DNA of 64,000 nt from Breviolum minutum Mf 1.05b.01 (Eukaryota; Sar; Dinophyceae; Suessiales; Symbiodiniaceae). The notes below the pieces were generated by a model. It searched no databases and had not been told where the DNA came from. It worked only from the letters and a program-made list of their open reading frames with translations. Positions 1 to 10,200 of the stretch are shown piece after piece (the first letter of the stretch is position 1; the number at the start of each line of letters is the position of its first letter). Position numbers and translations under genes: made by a program. The stretch spans positions 137,769-201,768 of the forward strand of contig DF239418.1 of NCBI GenBank assembly GCA_000507305.1. The letters are read 5' to 3'.

Positions 1-81
1 AGCGAAAAAAAATGGGGTTAGAATGATGAGAAGTTCTCACTTGCCTGAATTTTGCGAAGCCTAGCAAAATGATACAAGTCA

Positions 82-286
82 TGATTCAGCGACCGCCACT
101 CCATTTGATCCAAGAGTCATGGCTTGTGTTTGAATCGTTTCCATCACAGGCGGCTCCATTTCCAGCTGTGCGAATGCTCATGCACTGTTCGCCAACGCTT
201 GTGTGGAAAACTGCCAAATGCAGATCTCTGCCCCGATGGCCAAGGTGTCAAGCAAAGGAGCATCATGCCTAGCCAATGGGCAATGC
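82..286 (-). pseudogene. OPR-like exon with TGA at the conserved Trp
   Basis: Acceptor AG|G at 287-288. The frame reads '...FSTQALANSA' then TGA (178-180) then 'AFAQLEMEPPVMETI', ending before a stop at 79-81. The TGA falls exactly on the Trp of the LANxxW motif. The remaining codons (over 60) are open and no frameshift is needed. Confidence 0.5.
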
Positions 287-3200
287 CTGGAATTCCAATC
301 ACCATATTTTATAGGTTGGTTTATGAAACGCGAACCACCATGTTATATAGGAAGTCTTATCATCACCCAAAAGAAAACACCATCTTTTTGTAAATGGTGG
401 TTGACTTCCAGGGCATTGCCGCCAATGCATGTTTCAAATCCACTTGGACTAAGGGAACCCTCTTCAACATACCACTGCTTTCCGATAAGGGAATTGCTAG
501 GCCAAAATAGAGACAGCATGAAGGGTGGTATAAAGAAAAAGGCACCAAAAGGGCGGCAACAACACCGAAGCCAAAGGATTTACCTTTACCTTTGCTTGGC
601 AACTTGGCGGGCAGCCTTTGCACTGCTTCACAACATCTATCAACGGTCATCTATATGTGGGTGCATGTATAGAAATAGAAAGACTTAAGTGACTTAATGG
701 ATAGATCTAACAGTTAAGACGGCTACTCATGTTTCTGCCAACAACATTTTTTTCTGTAGTCAAAATCGTCATTTAATCTAGGTTTCTGAGATGTATTGCC
801 ACATAAACGAATAGGCATTCGAATGCTATCCCATATCCAGAAATTCGGGACGCCCCGGTGTCGCTGGCAATTGAAAACAAAAATCCAAGGTACCAGCGCA
901 TGGTGGCAAAGGCCCACACACTGTTGGACAAACTTTGTGGGCTGAAGGTCCGTCTCAACAAGGCAAACTCCCCGGCACATCTTCTCGAACACATTGAAGC
1001 GAGGTGATGCCAAAAGTCATAGGAGCCGAAGGAAAGAGTTGCAAGAGCTCACAAAGTACCTGAAAGGAGGAACCCTTGGAAATGTTTGTGGTTTGATGAT
1101 CTTTTTCCATACTTGTATGTTTTCAATTTTGTAGGATTTGATATGAGTCTCATTTTTCATTGAAGCTTTGGTTCAAATCCTTAAGCCTGAGAGGTTCCAG
1201 TAGGACCCTGGATGTTCCACTCGAGTTCTAGGTGACTAAAACCAACATGAACATCATGTTGAGATCAACATACCCAAATGAAAAAAGTGCATGTATTTCA
1301 CCCAGATTTCACCTGTTGAAACCACTTATCCAATTCATTTGGTTAGCAACCGGCACCCAAAGTCTGGCCAAAGCTGCTAGAAACTTCTTGGGTTCCAAAA
1401 TCCTCTAGAACTGCCAAGGTGGCTATGCCCAAAGCAGTCCTTGCTAGGACATTGTATTTTGCAAGGCAAAACATCTTTGGCCAAAAACAAAAGATATAAA
1501 CCATAAACAAAGAAAAATAATAATATATACGAATATAAGTATATATATACAAATATATATATATATACATGTTGAAATACAAAGAGTACATGTATAGGAG
1601 TGGGACTGTATACGTATAGTAAACAGAGAAGGGAAAATACATGAGCGTTCCTTCAAACATGGAACAAACATAAATCGCCACATACGTTGCCCAAAGAACG
1701 TTTTCCCCAAAAAAAACTTACTGTACACAAAACCTTGAGATTCAATAATGGTTTTTGCATCATTTCCAAAGTTGCAGCTGCCCAAGCACTATTTGCCAAC
1801 TCCTATTGCTTGAATTCCCAAATACGATGTGTGACACTTGTCACCATCACCTGCACCAAGTCTTCTGAAAGGTCATACTGCATGGTGGCAACTCCTTACC
1901 TTAAAGGTCACAAGGGATGGCAATTTTGGGTGACTTTCATGGCCACGTGAATGGTGTGAAACGGCATCATTTATTGTAATTTCCATATGAAACCAACAAA
2001 AACATGTTAAAATGGATTCAAGTCTTCTGCTTCTTCTTATCTTTACGCAAGCTCCAATTCCTCTTGAAATCTTAGGCCAGTGAAATCATCGTAGGTATAA
2101 TTTACTCAAATGGTCTTTGGAAGTTTGAGACATCCTCAGTGTTGAAGCCAAAATGACACATCCCCCTAAAAAAAACACCAAACAAAAACGCGCAAGCGTC
2201 AACATTAGTCAAATATTGACGGATATTTTTACAGAATTGTTGATCTCTTTTCTCATCCACAAAATTGTAACCCCCGCCTCTGGTATGCCAAATGCATGAA
2301 GTGGGCTGAAGAGGTCTGCAAAACTAGAGTGCCAAAAACCGAACAGCACCAAGAAGTCCAAACTACAAGCAGAAACCACTCATATCAACATTAAAAAGAA
2401 TACAGCACCCCTCTGACTCTTCAACAAATCATGTCTTTAGTCTGAGGCACAGTGTGTTTGCCAGTGTCTGTGGTCCCAGTTCCTTTTGTCTTTGACACCA
2501 AGGAGACAGCAATGCATCAATCAAGGGTTCCTTCACCTGGTTTCGGGATGTGAGTCAATGTGTCCGGGGCTCATGTGAAATCACTTTGCATGTATGCCAA
2601 CGCAATTGTAGTCAAGCTTTTCTTCAAGAAATCACAGGTTGTTTTAATTGTGCTTCTGGATTCACGGGAAAGTCACGATGGACAACATACCGCAGCACCA
2701 CAAAATGTTGGACACGTTCCTCGGTAGCAAGAGCACAACAACGTACACATTTCAACACTTGGCGTTAGCCAGGATGAGGATGGAGACACATTCACAAGAC
2801 TTGAACATGGACGAACATGTTGGAATAAACTAAGACCAATACCCCGCACCTGTCCTGCATGACAGGTATTCAACTTGCATAAACAATTATATATATGCAA
2901 CTATAGAACTACCCCATCCAGCTTCCATCTAGCTAGTCTACCCAAGTCAGAGATTGATAAAACTGTTGATGGCTGAACTCCTGTGAAACCTCGGATTTGA
3001 GGAAAAACCACGGAGTGGGTAAACATGGGTAAACTACCAAACTCAGGAGGTTGGCAGGAGTTCTGGCCAATCATCTGGTCAAATTATGCCAAACTTTTCA
3101 CCAACCCCATAATTTCCCTGAAGCCCCGAGGCTTGGACCCGGCTCACCACAACCACCATTCTCTTCCCGGGGCAAATCGTTCAAGAGCCCAAAAGGTTTT

Positions 3201-6200
3201 TTACCGAGGAATTTTCCCACACCAAAATAGCGCCAATCGTACATCAAATATGTACCCTCCAGGGAATTAACATATCCCACCTTGGGAAAAGGAAAATCAT
3301 CTTCAAAATGCCATTTTTTGGGGGGATATGTTAGTTCCCTGCAGGGTATGTAAGATTATTTTTTGAAAATTAGCTATGTTATGTTCTACAAAACCATTTC
3401 ACTCCTGACTCTACTCTTGGAAACTGACAAATATATACAAACATCCTCAAATCAACACCAAATGATCTCAATGATAATGTTTCAGCGTCGGGACTTTCCA
3501 ACGGTACCCATTCAGAATGGTCAGACTCCAAACCAGCAAGTTCAATCATCAAATAACACTTTTTACAGTATAAGCTTTCGTTGAATTGTCCAAAAGATAA
3601 TCGGTGTTTAAGATTGATTGTATAGACTAGATTCTTTGGTATCCGTCAAAGACTCTGCTTCATGACAAGTGGTTAATCACATGTTATCACTATAGGCTCA
3701 ACCACTAGCGGTTGAGCCTTACTCCCTCCCAGCTATACACATGTTCAACATGTTCAACCCGTTTACTGTGTTTGGCAACCCGTTGTTGGGGATCCCTCCA
3801 TCCTTTATCCTTCCAAGTGTCCGTGGATCTACTTCTTTCCATCCACGAGATTCCAGCGCCTCCATATATCCAGGAACGTGCCTTAGGAGACACCGATGAC
3901 AAAACTTCATGGGATTCCCGTGCAAAATGATGCAAAATTTCATGGGGGTTTCACCGGTCCTCCAAAAACGTGTGGTAAATCAAGTAATGTCTTGAGAATT
4001 CTTGAACATTCACCAAAACAAGATGTGAAACATTGATACTGCTGGTATCTTTGACAATATTCATGAAGCCAGCAACCACATTACCAGTACCACCTCACAA
4101 TCATGAATTGGAAGTCGCTTAAAAGCTAATTGGACCCCAGTGACATTTTCAAGGTCGCCAACGTCCAAGAAATATTTGCAGCTTCTTGCGGTTTGAGTTC
4201 ATGCATTCTCGGCACCACTTCCAGTGCGATGCTCTGCAAAGCGGGGCGAAACAACTTCAAGCGTGCGAACGACCAAGCCATATTCGCCAAATGTTACGTG
4301 CTTGCGCCAGGAAGATCTTGAACAAAAACAAGCGCCAAAGTGGATACTGTTGGGATCTCCAGGCATTTCATCACACTAAGGCCTCCTGAGGTGTTGGCTG
4401 TTGCAGCTTTCCAACAAAAATGATGGAACTCTTAGTCAAATCATCGGACTTCAAGGCAGAATTATCTTGCATATTTCAGACATGTTTGCAACTTATTCTC
4501 AAGGTCTTACGCGCAATCATCCAAGGCTCAAGTGATATTTGAAATTTCCTGATGCTTCACGTCTTTCAAGTGTGTCCGATCAAGCTCCACTGCAACCAGT
4601 TTTGCCAACCGAGTGTCACCCACCTAGGCGAGTAACCCTCGCAAGTTGAAGACCTAATGGAAGTCCAGTTAAGTAAGTTATCTTAAGATTTCATATGTTT
4701 AGTGAAGTTGTTGGTTTGTCATATACGGTGTAAATACCAAATGTAAAATATCATGTTCATTTTCATTTTGCATGAATCCACAGCAGGGATGTACAGTGTG
4801 TCAATCATGCAGTTGATATGTTTATCACAACATTTAGCAATAAGCATCGCGTTCTCCATGGTATAAACATTTGCAAATGCCACAAGCTATTGCCACTATA
4901 TGATCACTGAATAGTGCTGAGTTAATACAACTCACTCGCTGTCCTTACATCACTTTCATTAATATCCTGGCGCCAAGTACTGGAGTGTTTGGCATTCCCA
5001 TTTCAAGAAGTGCTCCCAAAAAGAATGCAGCTGGACCCATGGTAGAGGACAACACTGAAACAATAACACAAGTGATCACATACACTCACACGTAATGACA
5101 ATTAATTCCATCTCCAACATGAATACTGTAATCTGCATATGTACATGCAAACACTATCATGTAAATAGAGTAAAAATGCAAAAGCCAACTGTCAGAGATT
5201 GATTGAATCTTAAACTATGTCAAAAGCATCAGATTTCAAAATAATGATTGAACTCTACATGTATGTATCAAATATAAGATGAATAGGTACAAATAATGTA
5301 CATGTAGCATACTGCCTTGCAACATGATGTGTCATGCTACATTTGATAATCATGTAATATGATTATAAAAACGGCTTTCATAAGATGTCTGATGTCTGTA
5401 CTACAAATCCTAGTTCTCATAAGTGCCAAAAGAAAAACAACTACCAAATCAACCGTAACTTTGCTCAACTCACCGACAGTTCGTCTCAAGTCTCACCTGT
5501 AACTTCGCAATGGCCCAGGTTGTATTAGCCAATGCTTGAAGGTCTGCTTGGAACAAAAGATGCTCTGCGCGACCCAAAAGACTTTGGAACCTGAGGACAT
5601 CCACATAGCGCGTTCCAACTGTCAAAGGAGTGAGCCATGATGTTCACATTGTCTAAATCTTTAAGTCATATTCTTTGTACAACAGCACTGGCTTGCTGAA
5701 AATATATGAACATGATTATAATGCAGAAAGAAGCCACTGCTGTGTTCAAAAACTCGGAGGGTGGCAAACTAAAGGGTATCAATTTTGCAAAGTAGCACTG
5801 GCTACTATTCCCTTGTGGCTGAGAATTGCGTCTTAGCAAGCCGGTGCAAAGCTGTCGAGACGTTCACCACGCTAAATTCCTTGGTTTTTCTGGTTTCTTC
5901 CCAAATGGATCCCAAAAACCACTCTCTAGTGATTCTACTGTTGCCAAAAAAGCACCAAAAACATCACCTGAACATTGCATGCATGGAGTTTGTACGAGTT
6001 TTCGCCTTGGGCCCCCGAATTCACTAAAAAACTACGTCGCTTGGACCGAGACACCGTACGCTTTTCATCGAAGAGATTTAAGATTTCTGTTCCCGAGGAA
6101 CCAACGATCTGCTGATTCAGTTTCACCTTGTTGCCGAAAAGATGCGGCCACAAAATGTAGCTCACAGTGTTTATATATGTTTAAAAATATTGTAGATATA

Positions 6201-6605
6201 TATGAAACATGAGTTTGATAAACATTGATGTGCAAATGAGTTATACATGTGTTTAAAACATTTTAAAACCATGTGTGGCAGCGAACGGTTCATCACATAT
6301 AGTTTGGAACCAGCAGCATCTACATGGCGTATTCCATCATCACCCTCTATTGTCACTCCTTCCTCACCACATTGATGCGTCTTCATATCATATCCAAATA
6401 TGATTTTGATGACCATCATCACATCATATAGCAGCAGCATCCATTCATAAGCACCATCCAGCTTATAAGCCTTCAATGTTCCATCATCCACATCTGCACC
6501 AAAAGACTGTGGTGCTCCTCAGGCGACATACCATCATCTCGGTCAGCTTAATCCATGGGTTAGAAAGGCTCTGAAGCAGATAGAGTTGATTGAATCCGGA
6601 AGGAT
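82..6605 (-). CDS. Octotricopeptide/RAP-like helical-repeat gene (span of exons)
   Basis: The recurring motif is [Q]-x-L-[AS]-N-x-x-W-[AST]-[FLI]-A-x-[LM], seen for example as 'LANMAWSFARLK', 'SLSNSVWAFATM', 'ALANTTWAIAKL' and 'LANSAWAAATLE'. This is the helical repeat of OPR/RAP/FAST-kinase-like proteins, which bind organellar RNA in algae and apicomplexans and are abundant in dinoflagellates. An upstream exon reads 'NVSTALHRLAK', typical of the cap region before such repeats. Exons are short, all on the minus strand, with GT and GA donors. In-frame stop codons occur at 178-180 (TGA), 1049-1051 (TGA), 1803-1805 (TAG), 4294-4296 (TAA) and 4528-4530 (TGA). Three replace the conserved Trp, one (4294) the Gln, and one (1803) sits just before Glu-Leu where Gln is expected. 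The locus is either a decaying pseudogene or is recoded. No RAP domain is visible; the 3' end lies beyond position 1. Confidence 0.6.
894..1059 (-). pseudogene. OPR-like exon with two repeat motifs, first Trp is TGA
   Basis: Acceptor TTTCAG|GT at 1060-1061; donor GT after 894. The first motif reads 'TL' TGA 'ALATLSFGSYDFWHH'. The second is intact: 'SPQSLSNSVWAFATMR'. One exon therefore holds a TGA at one conserved Trp (1049-1051) and a TGG at the next. Confidence 0.55.
1403..1439 (-). CDS. Small OPR-like exon
   Basis: Reads 'TALGIATLAVLE', resembling the second half of an LANTAWAIATL motif with Leu in place of Trp. Acceptor AAG|G, donor GA (GAG|GAT). Short, so only moderately supported. Confidence 0.35.
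1734..1864 (-). pseudogene. OPR-like exon with in-frame TAG before ELANSAW
   Basis: Reads 'VTHRIWEFKQ' TAG 'ELANSAWAAATLEMM' and ends AAG|GTTTTG. The TAG (1803-1805) takes the place of the residue before Glu-Leu, normally Gln in this repeat. The Trp here is TGG. Confidence 0.5.
2451..2536 (-). CDS. OPR-like exon
   Basis: Acceptor CAG|GTG. Reads 'VKEPLIDALLSPWC' and 'KELGPQTLANTL', with a GT donor immediately after. 'GPQTLANT' is the Q-x-LANT segment of the repeat; the Trp would come from the next exon or is lost. Confidence 0.45.
2537..4144. other. Weakly coding stretch with one foldback element
   Basis: No repeat motif was recognised here. Minus-strand frames around 2600-2760 and 3720-3940 look codon-like (for example 'PGYMEALESRGWKEVD'), but splice edges could not be fixed. 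The stretch also contains the family-1 foldback element at 3253-3348. Confidence 0.3.
3253..3348. repeat. Foldback element, family 1
   Basis: 96 bp. Inverted ends TACCCTCCAGGGAATTAACA / TGTTAGTTCCCTGCAGGGTA followed by TATCCC/GGGATA. TG on both sides may be a 2 bp target duplication. Confidence 0.8.
4145..4316 (-). pseudogene. OPR-like exon, two motifs, TAA at the conserved Gln
   Basis: Reads 'DLPGAST' TAA 'HLANMAWSFARLKLFRP' and later 'LKPQEAANISWTLATLK'. The first motif has TAA (4294-4296) where the parallel exon at 82-286 has Gln ('FSTQALANSA'). The second motif has an intact Gln and TGG Trp. GT donor at the 3' edge. Confidence 0.55.
4511..4623 (-). pseudogene. OPR-like exon with TGA at the conserved Trp
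   Basis: Acceptor CCTAG|GTG. Reads 'VGDTRLAKLVAVELDR' and 'VKHQEISNIT' then TGA (4528-4530) then 'ALDDCA', ending at the good donor GTAAGA. Phase 0 at the start; the only stop is at the Trp position. Confidence 0.5.
4967..5054 (-). CDS. OPR-like exon
   Basis: Reads 'LSSTMGPAAFFLGALLEMGM', resembling LSN-x-x-W-AxA-x-L with the Trp replaced. Acceptor TTTCAG, donor GA (CCAG|GATATT). Confidence 0.4.
5497..5618 (-). CDS. OPR-like exon, intact motif
   Basis: Reads 'RYVDVLRFQSLLGRAEHLL' followed by 'LQALANTTWAIAKLQ', with donor CAG|GTGAGA. This is the cleanest copy of the repeat in the region: TGG Trp, intact Gln and Asn, no stop. Confidence 0.6.
5811..5879 (-). CDS. OPR/RAP-type cap exon
   Basis: Acceptor AAG|GAA, phase 0. 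Reads 'EFSVVNVSTALHRLAKTQFS'. The 'NVSTALHRLAK' segment is characteristic of the start of the helical domain in dinoflagellate RAP/OPR-like proteins, so this is probably an N-terminal exon of the cluster downstream on the minus strand. Donor read as GA. Confidence 0.55.
6532..6605 (-). CDS. Possible OPR-like exon
   Basis: Reads 'PSGFNQLYLLQSLSNPWIKL' and ends ATGATG|GTATGT. 'QSLSNPWIKL' fits the Q-x-LSN-x-W pattern with one residue deleted. Confidence 0.4.
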
Positions 6606-7086
6606 CTGGAAATCCCATGAGATGATTGATTCGATGGGAGAATAGAAACAAAATCAAAAAGTCTTCAGAAAGGCAACTAACAAAGGTCATATGCCTATAT
6701 GCGTTATGAGATTGGTTTCATTCAGGTTCAGCATAGTTTCACGATGTTTCACTCATAAGCAACTTGGTTCCAAATGGCTGCATCTCATCCCAATGTTTGG
6801 GAGTTTGTGCCAACAAAAACCTTTGCCCGTTGTCACTACACCTCAGTAGTGAGGCATTGTGAATGACATGAGCACAAAAGCATGACCCATTGGGAGTTTC
6901 GAACTGCTCCAAGATGTTCCAGCATTTGCGTCAATCTTGAAATCATGTCAATCAACTTGAACCAGAATCGCAACAAAAACCCCAAACAAAAGTTGGTGTC
7001 ATCTTCACAAAAAAAAGCCAAACTTCAACTAGTGACTTGCACCATCCACCAGGTATATTACGATGATATACAGCACGAGACAATCA

Positions 7087-7185
7087 CTGGTTGGTGGTTT
7101 CAACCCATTTGAAAAATATTAGTCAAATTGGACATCTTCCCCAAGTAGGGGTGAAAATAAAAAATCTTTGAAACCACCACCTAGA
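7087..7185. repeat. Foldback element, family 4
   Basis: About 99 bp with terminal inverted repeats GGTGGTTTCAA / TTGAAACCACC and a shared interior (AAATATTAGTCAAATTGG, CCCC..TAGGGGTGAAAATAA). Related copies lie at 24774-24871 and 27849-27954. It starts about 50 bp inside the intron that follows exon A1 (7236-7289). Confidence 0.75.
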
Positions 7186-7235
7186 TCAATATACCACTTC
7201 TTTGCTGGAATGACGATCCAGCACCATCACAATGC

Positions 7236-7289
7236 CTCCACCCTATCAATGGCACTCACAATCTTTGCACGTTCCGCGGCAGGAAGGTC
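7236..7289 (-). CDS. A-type exon A1
   Basis: Encodes DLPAAERAKIVSAIDRVE. Acceptor CAAG|GAC, donor GC (GAG|GCATTG). Exactly 54 bp, phase 0. Lowest-coordinate (most 3') A copy found. Confidence 0.8.
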
Positions 7290-10200
7290 CTTGCAACACG
7301 CGATTTGGCGATGGGCAAACCCAAGAGTTAAACAACCCAAAGTAGAAAGGGCAGGCTTCTTCAAGGTGTCAGCTGCTAAATCATATGGGGTGAGGGGTTT
7401 GGTTGTTATAGCTTGCCGATTAAAGAATGGAACTGTGACTGGCAGTGACTGGACTATTGATATCTTTGAACAAAAATTAGTATATTGATTATGTATTGTT
7501 TTGGCATGTTTGGGATTCTCGGGATTACATTGGGATAAGCATTTCATTGTTGCCTTCATCCGAAACCTTTAAATTCCAAATGAATTTCCAGTGATTTTTC
7601 AGGCTCCCAACAAATCAAGTCCAAGGGTTTTTTCCCCAGCTGCATGAAATCAATAGTTTAGCAACATTGACAATGGATGACAATGGCATGTATACTGATG
7701 ATTCAAAAGATTGAAAACACAAACAAACAACCTTCAGGTACAAGCACAAGACATAGAACTCATATTGGGTATGTATGTCATCGAAGGGATTGTATGAATC
7801 GTTGAATGAGTTATGAGTCTATGGGTTTTCTGTCCAAAACAAGTGGATGCTTTTCACTAGTGACAGCAGCGTTTCGGCAAGTAGGCCTTATGACCTTATG
7901 ATGATTCAATTAACATTTTGGCATTCTCCCGAATGTCAGGAAACACAGTCACCCAAGTCACCATCGACATACTACCAACTGTACACCCACCATCATTATC
8001 CAACATTGGAGACATTATCAGTTAAAATCAATTTCATCAATCTTATTGATGCAATTACCTAACCACCACCTAACAATTTCACTCCCTTTTTTGAGAACTT
8101 CAGATGCGTCCTTCATGATGGCTGCCAAGGCGGTTTCCAAGTGACTTTCAGATGCCCGTAACAAAAGCTCCGCCACCTTCAGTCGTAAGGCCTCATTGGG
8201 ATCTGCCTGGCGAATGGCAGTCACCTTTTGGAAGCTGACATATCCCTAAAAGAACATCCAAAACCAAGCGACTTTCACATAGGTTTAAACATCAACAAAG
8301 AAATTGAAATACATCTTTTAATAGGTTGACATATCTGTGATATTTCTTTCTCAAGTTTTGTACTTAAAATCCATCCACAATGGAGTGCTAAAACATGCCA
8401 AAACCATATGACTAAACATAAATAAACAGTGGTTCTTTAGAATCGGACAAATACATCACAAAGAAAAAAAACGGTTTAAATGGCAACTTCAAGCAGTCTA
8501 GCATGTTTTCAAAACAAGTCTCAAAACATGTCTGCAACAACCTTGCAATGAACTGTTTTAAGGTCATGCCCCTCCTCTCTCTCTCTCTTTCCAATGTAAA
8601 CACGACCGCTACTAGACGAAAACAAATCATTCAATCTACAAAACAGGAAGTACTTAATTATTTCCCAGCTGCAATTTCATAACATTCTCCATGCCAAGAT
8701 CCATCAACAACTTCTTTCTCCACCCCAAACAACCCACAAAAATTGCCACAAAGTTGGTGACCTCCACTTGCGCCATGGCTTCTTGAAGTTTGCCACGATC
8801 CGATGCACTTAGCTCCTGCGGACAAAAACCAATGGGTAGAACAGATGCGACGTTGATTAAAAACACCTTTGGAAGGCCATAGTTGTGTGCATGCATTTTT
8901 CCTATATTAAAAAAACACAATACTAAATTTACATGTATAACCTATACATATTAGAGCACATGGCATTAAATCAAGTATCTTAAATCAAACTATATAGAAA
9001 TTGACAAAAACAACCCAATCAAAACACAAATCCACCAACCGTAAAGTACTAGCCATATATTGACATATATATATATATATCTTTGATATATGTTGGTGAG
9101 TTATGTCTTCTTGTACATGTTGCATGTTGATACTATTTTATCAAGTCAAAAAATCCCACCAAATTCCCTTCATAGTTGCTTGAAGACATATCATATGAAA
9201 AAAAAACTCCCATCTGATAATTACCGGTCCTTCATCACTTTTTTCAGGTTATCTCCAAGTTGATCTTCTGGAGATGATTCCATCAATGCCATAAACTTCG
9301 CTGTGAGCTTTGCAGCTCCCATCTGAGGGAAGTTTGTTTGACGACATTTTTTTGGGGGAAGCGTTAAAAAAATGTTGGAACCTGGAAGCCCAAATAACAT
9401 GCCCATGGTATTTTTCCTCAGAAACTGTTATATTATATCTATATATATCTTTGGGATACAAAGATCTCAGGTCATAATATCTCATAATTGAAATCGATGG
9501 TGAGTGATCCGTCCCTACAAAGCCCCACTTGATAGAGTACTTTATATACATATGTGTGTATATATATATATATATGTACAGTGGTTGTTGAGCCCTCATA
9601 TTCAGGGAAGCGTTTATTGTCTCGTGCGATCTCATTTGTAACAAGAAGTTTGGCACCGGTTCCAATTGAATCTGCCGGAGTGAATAAGAGAAACGACAAA
9701 TTAGCATTAAAAGATTTGGACAATGATGCTTCAAACAACTTCCAAACACTTGTCAAACAGAACATGATTTGGGTGAGATTTTACAAATGGGCAACCATAT
9801 AAAGCTCGTAGTCGTTTGTGTGGCCTTTTCCAAAAATATCCCGAGAAATGACTCATAAGAACAAGATTCAACGTCGCCTACAACGGTGACACCAGCACTT
9901 ACCCCAACTTGAGCGCTTACTCTTCATGCTTTGCTGGTTGTATCCCTGGTTGGTTTGTTTCCTGTCCTTCCTTGATCATTGCATCAGTTCTTTATGTCAA
10001 AATTGTGTAGAATATCGTTGGCTAGACTCACCCTTATCGCTCCAACTTTTCACAGTGAAGTTGACACAAAAGGTAAAAAAATCTACTGCATTCCGGTTGT
10101 AAAAAAACTGACAGAAGCTGCGTACCTCCACTTTTGCTACAGCTTCGCGGATTTTCATCACATCCGCAGCGTTCAAATCCTAGTGGCTGGCTTCACTGGT

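Noticed and set aside
203..688. 161-codon plus-strand ORF at the left edge
   Set aside because: Shadow of the OPR-like exon on the minus strand; no motif in its own frame.
2129..2150. CATTTTGGCT followed by TCAA on the minus strand, resembling the spliced leader
   Set aside because: Only 10 matching bases with an inserted T, no intronless ORF downstream and no A-tail; chance is likely.
9249..9749. 166-codon minus-strand ORF
   Set aside because: Mostly TA-microsatellite and intron sequence; only the part at 9230-9322 in another frame is the real B exon.
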